A stretch of 9,471 bases of DNA from Dehalococcoidia bacterium (GCA_003523055.1 DPHC01000002.1:101654-111124), one strand, 5' to 3'. Counted from the first letter of the stretch, positions 1 through 7,100 are shown. Made by a program: numbers and translations. Notes: generated from the letters alone by a model not told the origin.

Positions 1-76
1 GCGCCTGTAGCTCAATGGATAGAGCACTAGTCTTCGGAACTAGGTGTTGGGGGTTCGAGTCCCTCCAGGCGTACCA
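1..76 (+). tRNA. tRNA-Arg (anticodon UCG), CCA encoded
   Basis: The full cloverleaf can be drawn by hand. The acceptor stem pairs 1-7 with 66-72 and includes a G1-U72 wobble. The D-arm is GCTC/GAGC (10-13 with 22-25). The anticodon stem is CTAGT/ACTAG (27-31 with 39-43) around the loop CTTCGGA (32-38). U33 is present and positions 34-36 are TCG, which reads CGA and by wobble other CGN arginine codons. The T-arm GGGGG/CCCTC (49-53 with 61-65) encloses the standard TTCGAGT loop. Position 73 is A, and CCA follows at 74-76 in the DNA, so the 3' end is genomically encoded. The gene starts on the first base of the window, so its promoter lies outside. No second copy of its 3' end was seen that would mark an integrated element. 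Confidence 0.97.
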
Positions 77-219
77 TGCAAAATCGGTAGCAATTCCAAT
101 GATTCATAAAAAGGCACCCAATTGGAGGGCACATAGAGGGTTCAAAAAATACGATTGTTTGGCATGATTGGAGCAAAGACACTTTCAAATTAGCTCAAGA
201 CCAAGACAAACCGGTTATT
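77..219 (+). other. tRNA-to-gene interval holding the missing N-terminus of the next gene
   Basis: This interval is probably coding for much of its length. The frame of the downstream gene is open from 103 (after a TGA at 100-102) to 219, and the translation includes WHDWSKDTFKLAQDQDKP. That is what precedes the CxxC motif in DUF255 proteins (a W-x-x-W segment, then a helix ending in DKP). There is no ATG, GTG or TTG in that stretch. An ATG at 99 lies in another frame and encodes MIHKKAPNWRAHRG before that frame closes at 165-167. An A6 run at 144-149 sits where the two frames could be joined by losing one base. No clear promoter or terminator was found here. Confidence 0.6.
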
Positions 220-1668
220 ATGATGATTACTGCTGTTTGGTGTTATTGGTGCCAAATCATGAAAGATGATTCTTACATTGACGCTGATGTGGTCAAATTC
301 ATACAAGAAAATTACATCCCCATGCTCGTCGACAATGATCATCGTCCTGACATAAATTTCAGATACAATGTAGGAGGTTGGCCAACAACCGCTGTGTTAA
401 CTCCTCATGGAGGCATAATAGCTGGAGCCACATATCTTACTCCAGACCAACTTCTGTCTATGTTAATCGAAGTGCATGCCGCCTACGTTGAAGATAAGCC
501 TGGCTTGTACGACCGAGCCCGTGAATTATTCTTAGCTAGGCAAACCCGAAGTTCCAGAGTAGGTATAAAAACAGTTAGTCAAAATCCTGAATCTTCGACC
601 CTCACAATGCTATTAGTCGATTCAATAGCTAGAATGAGCATGGGAACGTACGACCCAATCAATGGTGGTTTTGGGTTCGAACCCAAATTCCCTAACCCGG
701 CTGTATTGAACTTAATGTTACACCTTTACAAGGTAACACAAGAGCCCTTTTATAGATTAATTGTTGAAAAAACCCTAAATTCAATCGCAACATCTCGGAT
801 GTTCGATGAATTGGAAGGTGGTTTTTTTAGATATTCAAAAACTTCAGATTGGAATTTCCCACAGTACGAAAAAATTCTTGAAGACAATGTTAACCTAGCG
901 AAAATCTTTCTAGATGCCGGACAATATTTGAAAATACAAAACCTAACAGATGCAGGTGTAAAAACTCTAGATTTTATATCTAGAGACCTGTTCGATCCAG
1001 AAAGCCTCGGATTTAAAGGAAGCAAAGGAGCTGATTCCTCATATTTCGAGTTGGACAGGCAAGAAAGGACTCAACAAGATCCTCCCGATACAGATTTGTG
1101 GTGTTATGTTTCAAGTTCTGCTAGGGCGTTAGGCTTATTTGTAGAATACAGTGAAATCTTAGACGCTACCCTCATTGATTTCAATGTTTCTTTAGACAAT
1201 TTAGTCTTAAAACTCACAAATTCTCACAGTTTTACTGCAATAGCATCAGACAAGACCCCAACTATGCTAATAGATTTCGGAGAGGTTATTAATACATTAG
1301 TTGTAACTCAACAAAACCAGAACTCACTTTGCAAAGATTACTCATTATCCATCCAATCATTAATCACCGCAGCTATCGACACATTATATGACCACAACTC
1401 CGGAGGATTTTATGATACAAGCAAAACCGAGGATAGTATTGGATATTTAACTATCAAAGAAAAACCTCTTCCGGACAATTTGTCTATAATAAGGGCAATA
1501 ATTCGATACTGTGATTGCTATCAGGATTTCCAGTACCTTCCGTTGATAGAACAAACGCTGTTAGCATTTTTAGACGTATACCAAGAATATGGCGAACATT
1601 CAGCTGAATACGGGTATTTAATAGCACTCTATTTAGAATTAAAAACTTCGAGTAACACGGCAAATTAA
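220..1668 (+). CDS. Thioredoxin-fold/DUF255 (YyaL/SSP411-type) protein, N-terminus unresolved
   Basis: The protein has two parts. Residues 1 to about 95 are the C-terminal portion of a thioredoxin-like DUF255 domain, with the redox-type motif WCYWC (residues 7-11) and the loop GGWP (52-55) carrying the expected cis-proline. The rest is an alpha/alpha-barrel resembling six-hairpin glycosidases, recognised by GGFGFEPKFP (149-158), EGGFFRYS (199-206) and PQYEKILEDN (214-223). That last segment is usually PHFEKMLYDN, so a histidine is replaced by glutamine. The 482 residues counted here are on the short side for the family. The exact function of the family is unsettled; a disulfide or redox role is suggested by CxxC only. 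The ATG pair at 220 is the first in frame but falls inside the conserved fold, so the true start lies upstream within 99-219. No signal peptide is visible, which suggests a cytoplasmic protein. It is first in a probable run with aspS. Confidence 0.85.
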   Translation: MMITAVWCYWCQIMKDDSYIDADVVKFIQENYIPMLVDNDHRPDINFRYNVGGWPTTAVLTPHGGIIAGATYLTPDQLLSMLIEVHAAYVEDKPGLYDRARELFLARQTRSSRVGIKTVSQNPESSTLTMLLVDSIARMSMGTYDPINGGFGFEPKFPNPAVLNLMLHLYKVTQEPFYRLIVEKTLNSIATSRMFDELEGGFFRYSKTSDWNFPQYEKILEDNVNLAKIFLDAGQYLKIQNLTDAGVKTLDFISRDLFDPESLGFKGSKGADSSYFELDRQERTQQDPPDTDLWCYVSSSARALGLFVEYSEILDATLIDFNVSLDNLVLKLTNSHSFTAIASDKTPTMLIDFGEVINTLVVTQQNQNSLCKDYSLSIQSLITAAIDTLYDHNSGGFYDTSKTEDSIGYLTIKEKPLPDNLSIIRAIIRYCDCYQDFQYLPLIEQTLLAFLDVYQEYGEHSAEYGYLIALYLELKTSSNTAN

Positions 1669-1709
1669 TAGTAGCCAATCAGGATAAAAACTTGGATAAT
1701 AGAAGGTCA

Positions 1710-1736
1710 ATGAACACATCAAGGAGGAACCACTGA
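1710..1736 (+). CDS. Possible eight-codon leader mini-ORF overlapping the aspS start
   Basis: An ATG at 1710 opens a short frame encoding MNTSRRNH and ends at TGA 1734-1736, which overlaps the proposed CTG start of aspS (1733-1735) in a CTGA arrangement. Its two arginine codons, AGG AGG (1722-1727), are themselves the ribosome binding site of aspS. A purine-rich AGAAGG (1701-1706) sits three bases before its ATG, closer than is ideal. The arrangement would allow translational coupling or reinitiation. A chance ORF of this length is common, so this is a hypothesis based on geometry alone. Confidence 0.25.
   Translation: MNTSRRNH
1722..1727 (+). promoter_or_regulatory. Strong Shine-Dalgarno site fixing the aspS start at CTG 1733
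   Basis: AGGAGG lies five bases before CTG 1733-1735. It is the strongest ribosome binding site near this gene, and there is no ATG, GTG or TTG in the aspS frame between the in-frame stop at 1700-1702 and TTG 1793. The TTG at 1793 lies about 65 bases downstream of this site and would delete the conserved CGE segment. Confidence 0.75.
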
Positions 1737-3502
1737 GTATAGAAAAGACACCTTGTGGCGAAGTTTCAGTCGCTAGCATAGGGAATAGGGTATTGATAAA
1801 AGGATGGGTGGCAGGTAGGAGAGATCACGGGGGATTAATTTTTATAGACCTACGAGACCGTTCAGGCATCATGCAAGTCACTTTAAATCCAGACAATCAT
1901 CCTGACGCACATGCGATCGCAGAATCAGTTAGATCAGAATGGGTTCTCGAAATTGAAGGGACTGTAGAATCTCGCCCAGAAGGCACACAAAACAACTCAA
2001 TGGCCACAGGAACGATAGAATTGAATGCAAACCGGTTAGTTGTATTAAATGAATCTTTGACACCTCCATTTTACATACAAGACGACATCGACGTTGATGA
2101 AAGCCTCAGATTAAGATATCGGTACTTGGATTTACGACGTCCTTCGATGTACAAAATCCTAGAACTACGATCCAAAGTAACTAAATTCATTAGAGATTTT
2201 TTGGATGCTAAAGGGTTCTTAGAAGTTGAAACTCCAATTCTCATTAAAAGCACTCCTGAAGGAGCACGGGATTTCCTTGTGCCCAGTCGGATGCAACCTG
2301 GTAGTTTCTACGCATTACCTCAGTCTCCTCAACAACTCAAACAATTACTTATGGTGTCAGGCATTGAAAAGTATTACCAAATCGCGAGATGTTTTCGGGA
2401 CGAAGACTTACGCGCTGATAGGCAACCAGAATTCACTCAATTAGATCTGGAAATGAGCTTCGTTTCAGAAGATGACGTTCTGGATTTGACGGAATCCTTA
2501 TATACCGAAATGATCAAGACTATTTTACCCGATAAAAAATTGACATGCCCTTTTCCTAAATTAACCTATAAGCAAGCAATAGACGACTATGGATCAGATA
2601 AACCTGACCTCAGGTTTGATCTCAAGATGATAAACATTACAGAGATAGCATCAAAAACGACATTCAACGTGTTTTTGAACACAATCAAATCGGGTGGGCA
2701 AATAAAAGCAATTGTCGTTCCTAAGGAAGGTTCTGCCAGTAATAACGTTATCCGTCAATTAACAAAATTAGCTGGAGACTGCGGAGCACCTGGCTTGGCA
2801 CACATACGGTTCAAAGGAGAAGAAATTCTATTTTCTCCAGGATTATCGTTAGATAACAGTCTTTTAGAAGAATTAAGAAACACAGTAAAAGTAACCGGAT
2901 CTGATTTGGTTTTGATCATGGGGGGACCTCAGTCTTCATTAAATTCCACATTTTCTGCTTTCAGAACAGGAGTAGCAATACAGTTCGACTTGATAGAACC
3001 AGACTCACTAGCGTTCGCATTCATTACTTCTTTCCCATTGTTTGAATGGGACACTACAGGAAAGCGATGGACCTCTTCCCACCATCCGTTTACCGCTCCC
3101 AGAGATGAAGACATGCCCAAATTGAATTCAGGGGACTTTGAAAACATCGATAGCAAAGCATATGATTTAGTATGCAATGGCATGGAATTAGCCAGCGGTA
3201 GTATCCGAATACACGATAGAGCAACTCAACAAAAAATATTTGAGATACTTGGACATCAAAAAGCAGACATCAAAGAAAGGTTCGGTCAAATGCTTGAAGC
3301 ATTCGAATATGGAGCACCTCCACATGGAGGAATCGCACCTGGAATTGATCGATTAATTGCAATTTTAAGCGACACAGACTCAATCAGAGATGTGATCGCA
3401 TTTCCTAAAACCCAAAGCGGAAACGATTTACTATTTGGGTCTCCGGCGGTTGTAGACGATGTACAACTAAGGGATTTAGGGATAAATTTGAATAATACTT
3501 AA
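1733..3502 (+). CDS. aspS: Aspartyl-tRNA synthetase, bacterial type, probably non-discriminating
   Basis: This enzyme charges tRNA with aspartate in the cytoplasm. Starting at CTG 1733 gives 589 residues, normal for the bacterial form. The order is an N-terminal OB-fold anticodon-binding domain (about 1-110, with GRRDHGGLIFIDLRDR at 28-43), class II motif 1 (about 155-175), motif 2 (FRDEDLRADRQPEFTQLD, about 221-238), the bacterial GAD insertion (about 290-420), and motif 3 (GGIAPGIDRL, 532-541). His32 in RRDHGG and Gly84 in PEGT match the positions reported for non-discriminating AspRS of Pseudomonas aeruginosa; E. coli has Leu and Lys there. It may therefore also aspartylate tRNA-Asn for GatCAB, but no gat genes are in view. 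The CTG start is chosen because the upstream residues reproduce the family N-terminus (TPCGEV, compare THxCGEL) and the ribosome binding site fits. An aminotransferase gene follows after 10 bases. Confidence 0.95.
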   Translation: MSIEKTPCGEVSVASIGNRVLIKGWVAGRRDHGGLIFIDLRDRSGIMQVTLNPDNHPDAHAIAESVRSEWVLEIEGTVESRPEGTQNNSMATGTIELNANRLVVLNESLTPPFYIQDDIDVDESLRLRYRYLDLRRPSMYKILELRSKVTKFIRDFLDAKGFLEVETPILIKSTPEGARDFLVPSRMQPGSFYALPQSPQQLKQLLMVSGIEKYYQIARCFRDEDLRADRQPEFTQLDLEMSFVSEDDVLDLTESLYTEMIKTILPDKKLTCPFPKLTYKQAIDDYGSDKPDLRFDLKMINITEIASKTTFNVFLNTIKSGGQIKAIVVPKEGSASNNVIRQLTKLAGDCGAPGLAHIRFKGEEILFSPGLSLDNSLLEELRNTVKVTGSDLVLIMGGPQSSLNSTFSAFRTGVAIQFDLIEPDSLAFAFITSFPLFEWDTTGKRWTSSHHPFTAPRDEDMPKLNSGDFENIDSKAYDLVCNGMELASGSIRIHDRATQQKIFEILGHQKADIKERFGQMLEAFEYGAPPHGGIAPGIDRLIAILSDTDSIRDVIAFPKTQSGNDLLFGSPAVVDDVQLRDLGINLNNT

Positions 3503-3507
3503 AGGAG
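3501..3507 (+). promoter_or_regulatory. Ribosome binding site of the aminotransferase gene, overlapping the aspS stop
   Basis: AAAGGAG begins inside the aspS stop codon (3500-3502) and lies five bases before ATG 3513. The overlap supports co-transcription and tight translational linkage of the two genes. Confidence 0.7.
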
Positions 3508-3512
3508 TTACC

Positions 3513-4700
3513 ATGAGCCAACCAACGTTTAGTTTTGATGAATTATTTTCACAAAAATCCAAAAATTCCACCCCTACTGTGCATGCGCATGCAAAATATG
3601 ACTTTGCGGTAGCATACCCAGATCCGGAATCGTTGCCTCTTAGCCAATTGGTAGATTCTCTAAAATCGGCATTAGATCGAGAAGGCACTGATCTCGCTTA
3701 TTATGCTGATAGCGTCGGTCTTCAATCATTAAGAAAACTCATTGCGGAAAAATTAAATAAAGATAGAAATATGAACATTACTGAAGAGGATGTTGTTGTA
3801 ACATCTGGTTCTGGCGAAGCAATCAGTATGATAATCCAAGCATTAACTGATCCCGGAGACGTAATCTTAACAGAGCAATTTGTGTATTCTGGAACTCTTA
3901 ATCAAATGAAGAGATACGATGCCGATGTACGTTCCGTCCCTTGTGATGCGTCAGGGATTATAACGAATGAACTAGAAGCAGTAATCCAAAATGCTATCTC
4001 TGAAGGTAAAATTGTAAAAAGCCTATACACAATCCCCACGTTCCAAAATCCCATGGGATGGACCATGCCGGTTGAAAGACGAAAAGAAATAATCTCTGTA
4101 TGCCAAAAGTACGGGGTACCCATTTTTGAAGATGATTGCTATTTCGACCTACGCTTTGAAGGAGACAATGTAGAGTCTTTTTATTCTTTGGATGACCAAA
4201 AACAGACCATTTACGTTGGTTCCTTTTCAAAAATAATAGCCCCTGGAATGAGATTGGGGTACATGATAGCGAATGAATCGGTAAGAAACAGAGCTTGCAG
4301 CTTCAAATCAGGCGCAACTAATACATTTGCATCTTTAGCTGTCGAAGAATTTTTAAGTGAACATATGTACCAACATATTGAATCACAAAATACTGCATTT
4401 AGACAAAAAAGAGATTCCATGTTGGCAGCATTGGGAGAACATCTTGGATCACGAGCTGAATGGAATCAACCTGAAGGAGGGCTTTATATTTGGGTAAAAT
4501 TCCCAGAGGGGACTGACATGGAAGCATTCCAACAAACGTCATTTAATGAAGGTGTAGGGTACCTTAACGGAAAAGGTTATTCTCCAGAAGGGAATGGCTC
4601 AAATTATGTCAGGCTGTGTTTTGGCCATGCAACCGTTGAAAACTGCTACCAAGGAATCGTAGATTTCGTCAAAATTTTAGAAAAACATAAAATAATCTAA
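3513..4700 (+). CDS. PLP-dependent aminotransferase, fold type I (LysN/2-aminoadipate/MocR-like class)
   Basis: This is a soluble transaminase that moves an amino group between an amino acid and a 2-oxo acid. The 395 residues match the usual length of stand-alone members. Visible features are YADSVGLQSLR (64-74), which typically follows the small N-terminal arm; the cofactor phosphate region TSGSGEA (97-103); FQNPMG (178-182, with Asn179, and Met where Thr is usual); EDDCY (206-210), holding the pyridine-binding Asp and a Tyr; and SFSKIIAPGMRLGY (237-250), with Lys240 as the Schiff-base lysine. Arg367 in YVRLCF should bind the substrate carboxylate. No GntR DNA-binding domain is present, so it is an enzyme and not a MocR regulator. 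The exact substrate (2-aminoadipate, branched-chain, aromatic or alanine/valine type) cannot be read from the sequence. It sits 10 bases after aspS and 33 before purT, probably in one transcript. Confidence 0.9.
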   Translation: MSQPTFSFDELFSQKSKNSTPTVHAHAKYDFAVAYPDPESLPLSQLVDSLKSALDREGTDLAYYADSVGLQSLRKLIAEKLNKDRNMNITEEDVVVTSGSGEAISMIIQALTDPGDVILTEQFVYSGTLNQMKRYDADVRSVPCDASGIITNELEAVIQNAISEGKIVKSLYTIPTFQNPMGWTMPVERRKEIISVCQKYGVPIFEDDCYFDLRFEGDNVESFYSLDDQKQTIYVGSFSKIIAPGMRLGYMIANESVRNRACSFKSGATNTFASLAVEEFLSEHMYQHIESQNTAFRQKRDSMLAALGEHLGSRAEWNQPEGGLYIWVKFPEGTDMEAFQQTSFNEGVGYLNGKGYSPEGNGSNYVRLCFGHATVENCYQGIVDFVKILEKHKII

Positions 4701-4733
4701 ACCCGATGAAGCCTATCGTTAGGTACTTAACAA

Positions 4734-5885
4734 ATGAGTAAATTATTATTACTTGGCAGTGGAGAACTGGGCAAAGAGATTTGCATCAGCGCCAAACGAT
4801 TAGGGTGCACCGTGGTAGCCTGCGATAGTTACCCGGATGCTCCGGCTATGCAAGTTGCAGATTCTAATTATGTTTTTGACATGTTGGACTCGGATAAGTT
4901 AAAACACGTCATCACTGTAACCAATCCGGATTACATCGTACCAGAAATTGAAGCTATTAGGACAGAGGAATTGCTTGCACAAGAATTACTTGGCAAAGTA
5001 GTTGTTCCAAATGCCAAAGCCGTAAACTTGACCATGAATAGAGATAAAATCAGAGACCATGCTTCTTCGTTGGGATTAAAAACAGCAAAATACAATTACG
5101 CAACCACAGAGTTAGAATTGGAAAAAGCAGTAGGGGGCATTGGGTTCCCCTGCATCGTAAAGCCTGTCATGAGTTCAAGTGGTAAAGGGCAGAGCATGAT
5201 TCATGATGAAAAAGAAATACAGAACGCATGGATAACTGCAGTAAAAGGCATGCGCGGAGATCGACAAAAAGTCATTGTTGAACAGTTTATAGAATTTGAC
5301 TATGAAATCACTCTACTGACTATTCGACAACACAATGGACCAACATTGTTTTGTCAAAGCATAGGCCATGTCCAGCAGGGTGGGGATTATAGGTGGAGTT
5401 GGCAACCCGCTCACATTGTTCCAAAAACAGGGGCCCATCCTATAGAACAAGAAGCTCGGAGAGTTGCCAAAATAATAACAGATGACTTAGGAGGAGCGGG
5501 TCTTTTCGGAGTGGAATTTTTCGTACTTAACGGTGAGGTAATTTTTAGTGAGTTGAGCCCTAGACCTCACGATACGGGCATGGTCACACTCTATACTCAA
5601 GCCCAAAATGAGTTCGATCTCCACGTAAGAGCACTTCTAGGATTGCCAATACCTTCGATTAAATTAATTAGACCAGGAGCGAGCCATGTAATCTTAGCAG
5701 AACATGATGCAGACGATTTTAAAATTTCAGGATTAAATGAAGCTCTTGCAGAACCTGATGTGGATGTTAGGATTTTTGGAAAGCACCAAGCAAGACCAAA
5801 TAGAAGGATGGGAGTCATTTTAGCCCCTAATGTAGACAAGGCAAAACAAGCAGCTAGGAAAATCAAAATTAAACCAAGCATATGA
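4734..5885 (+). CDS. purT: Formate-dependent phosphoribosylglycinamide formyltransferase (GAR transformylase 2)
   Basis: PurT performs the third step of de novo purine synthesis. It uses ATP and free formate to formylate GAR, in place of the folate-dependent PurN. The 383 residues compare with about 392 in E. coli. The order is an N-terminal pre-ATP-grasp domain with GSGELGKE (8-15) and YPDAPAMQVA (33-42), the substrate loop PEIEAI (70-75), then an ATP-grasp domain with IVKPVMSSSGKGQS (141-154), FGVEFF (258-263) and SELSPRPHDTGM (272-283), and a C-terminal domain with IFGKHQ and RRMGVILA. All the main signatures seen in E. coli PurT are present. The ribosome binding site is weak (AGGT at 4721-4724, nine bases upstream). 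It is the last gene of the plus-strand run, and its TGA lies within the arm of the hairpin that follows. Formate would have to be available from metabolism. Confidence 0.96.
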   Translation: MSKLLLLGSGELGKEICISAKRLGCTVVACDSYPDAPAMQVADSNYVFDMLDSDKLKHVITVTNPDYIVPEIEAIRTEELLAQELLGKVVVPNAKAVNLTMNRDKIRDHASSLGLKTAKYNYATTELELEKAVGGIGFPCIVKPVMSSSGKGQSMIHDEKEIQNAWITAVKGMRGDRQKVIVEQFIEFDYEITLLTIRQHNGPTLFCQSIGHVQQGGDYRWSWQPAHIVPKTGAHPIEQEARRVAKIITDDLGGAGLFGVEFFVLNGEVIFSELSPRPHDTGMVTLYTQAQNEFDLHVRALLGLPIPSIKLIRPGASHVILAEHDADDFKISGLNEALAEPDVDVRIFGKHQARPNRRMGVILAPNVDKAKQAARKIKIKPSI

Positions 5886-5924
5886 TACTACGATGAGAAA
5901 CAGATTGACCTCATCGTAGTATCA
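5883..5924. terminator. Perfect 15-bp hairpin between convergent purT and FBP aldolase/phosphatase genes
   Basis: The arm TGATACTACGATGAG (5883-5897) is exactly complementary to CTCATCGTAGTATCA (5910-5924), around a 12-base loop. The left arm begins with the purT stop codon, and the right arm ends nine bases before the stop of the minus-strand gene. The position between two converging genes indicates a bidirectional terminator or 3'-end stabiliser. Neither side has a strong T-run: the plus side is followed by AATCATTCTATT, and the minus side by a mixed sequence. The stem is only moderately GC-rich, so classic intrinsic termination is not certain. Confidence 0.7.
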
Positions 5925-5933
5925 ATCATTCTA

Positions 5934-7061
5934 TTAGGTGATTTTAAACTGTTCTAAAAGATCTCCGATCGATTGTCTAAATCCAGAGTATTCTAGTTCC
6001 CCGTACGGTAACATAGCTGCTCCTGACCAGCCTTGCGATCTCATTTCTATTCCTTTTTCTTGGGCTTTAAGTCTTGTATAATCCCATGCTGAATTATCGA
6101 AGAAATCAGCGTACCCCTTAGAAAACATGCCTTCAGCGCTCAAAGAAAACCCTAAGCAAGAAACCAATGGTAAGCAATACATACCAACCACAGGAGTATT
6201 TATCGGGACGGGCATCAGTGGCATGACGTGAGATCCTCTAGCATCTCCTCCAATGTAATGAGCTTTTGCAAATGGTGAAATCAATTCCTCTGGAGCAGGG
6301 AATATACCTTGGTTTCTTACCAATGCCACTGGATCATCTTTACCTGTATATGTGCCTGCAATATTATGCATTCTTGTTGCTGATACCGCAGCTGCTATTT
6401 CCCCTGTATTTCGAGACACAATAGAATCTATTCCAAATCGCTCGTTGTCGCGAAGCAGCACGGTGATTTTGTAAAAATCTTCAGGGGCATTTAGACTTAT
6501 TATGCTGTCTCCGTCAGTATTGTCCATATCGATGATATTGAAAGTAAACCCATCTGATAATCGAGGCAACATTAACCCACCACAATACATCGGATCTGCA
6601 AATCCCAAAAATAACGGTAGATTGTAAGCACCTGGCCCGCATTTATCTGCAGCTAAAACCATAAATGATTCAGCTGGTCGTAAAGGGTTAGTTTTCCCTG
6701 GATTATGGTCAAATTCTATCTCAGCAACAGCCGGACCAGCTCCCCGTATGTTGCCTGAAGGAGCATCCACAATTAAATCTTGACCAGCTCCATATAAACC
6801 GTTTTTGGCCGCAATCTCTGTAGCATCCAAAAATGCTTTCCATGCGAATTGATGTACATCTGTATTGTCTTTGCCATTGGTGTGTGAGCAAGTGATGCAA
6901 ATATCGTCACCAGTATGCCCTACAAAAGCATCTATCAACAAACCATCATTGATAGCTTGCTGGACATCTGCTTTGACTACATCAATCATTTCTTGAGATG
7001 GTTGAGTATGGCCGCCAATGGAACCGACATCAGCTTTTAGAATAGATAATGTAATTCTCAT
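5934..7061 (-). CDS. Bifunctional fructose-1,6-bisphosphate aldolase/phosphatase, archaeal type (class V FBPase)
   Basis: This gluconeogenic enzyme condenses triose phosphates to fructose-1,6-bisphosphate and dephosphorylates it to fructose-6-phosphate in one protein. The 375 residues align with the archaeal family from end to end. Metal-site residues are visible at Asp11 and His18 (ADVGSIGGHT), Asp52-Asp53 (GDDI), the GAGQDL segment (91-96) and Asp139 (AADK). The aldolase lid segment AGTYTGKDDP (235-244) keeps Tyr238 and the Schiff-base Lys241, three residues apart as in the Sulfolobus enzyme (Tyr229/Lys232), with Asp242-Asp243 following. Both activities therefore look intact. The start ATG at 7061 has a G-rich ribosome binding site (CCCCCC at 7066-7071 on the plus strand). 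It is transcribed alone, facing purT head-on. The family is typical of archaea and some thermophilic or deep-branching bacteria, which informs the taxonomic guess. Confidence 0.96.
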   Translation of the reverse strand: MRITLSILKADVGSIGGHTQPSQEMIDVVKADVQQAINDGLLIDAFVGHTGDDICITCSHTNGKDNTDVHQFAWKAFLDATEIAAKNGLYGAGQDLIVDAPSGNIRGAGPAVAEIEFDHNPGKTNPLRPAESFMVLAADKCGPGAYNLPLFLGFADPMYCGGLMLPRLSDGFTFNIIDMDNTDGDSIISLNAPEDFYKITVLLRDNERFGIDSIVSRNTGEIAAAVSATRMHNIAGTYTGKDDPVALVRNQGIFPAPEELISPFAKAHYIGGDARGSHVMPLMPVPINTPVVGMYCLPLVSCLGFSLSAEGMFSKGYADFFDNSAWDYTRLKAQEKGIEMRSQGWSGAAMLPYGELEYSGFRQSIGDLLEQFKIT

Positions 7062-7091
7062 TAATCCCCCCGAAAAAAATATTCAGCTGAT

Positions 7092-7100
7092 ACTATAACA
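7092..7100 (-). promoter_or_regulatory. Candidate extended -10 promoter for the FBP aldolase/phosphatase gene
   Basis: On the minus strand this reads TGTTATAGT, that is, TG, one base, then TATAGT, five of six matches to the sigma-70 -10 consensus with the extended TG. No good -35 is seen, which extended -10 promoters tolerate. Transcription would start near 7085, giving a leader of about 25 bases that contains the ribosome binding site. Confidence 0.4.

Noticed and set aside
95..126. Inverted repeat TCCAAT/ATTGGA after the tRNA as a terminator
   Set aside because: It is a six-base AT-rich stem with a 20-base loop and no T-run, too weak to call.
1..219. tRNA-Arg as the attachment site of an integrated element
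   Set aside because: There is no integrase, no repeat of the tRNA 3' end, and the following genes are core metabolism with matching composition.
670..687. Perfect 18-base palindrome TTTGGGTTCGAACCCAAA, resembling a tRNA T-arm, inside the thioredoxin-fold gene
   Set aside because: It encodes the strongly conserved GFEPKF part of the family motif, so codons explain most of it. No tRNA can be folded around it and no direct repeat of the tRNA-Arg end is present.
750..1025. Minus-strand open frame of 91 codons opposite the thioredoxin-fold gene
   Set aside because: It has no recognisable domain or ribosome binding site and is entirely overlapped by a well-supported gene; it is a shadow frame.
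3580..3593. 14-base palindrome TGCATGCGCATGCA near the start of the aminotransferase gene
   Set aside because: It lies within the coding sequence for VHAHAK, has no partner copy in the window, and is not placed like an operator or origin element.
5597..5881. Minus-strand open frame of 94 codons opposite the end of purT
   Set aside because: It mirrors conserved PurT C-terminal coding sequence, with a composition typical of an antisense frame and no family resemblance.
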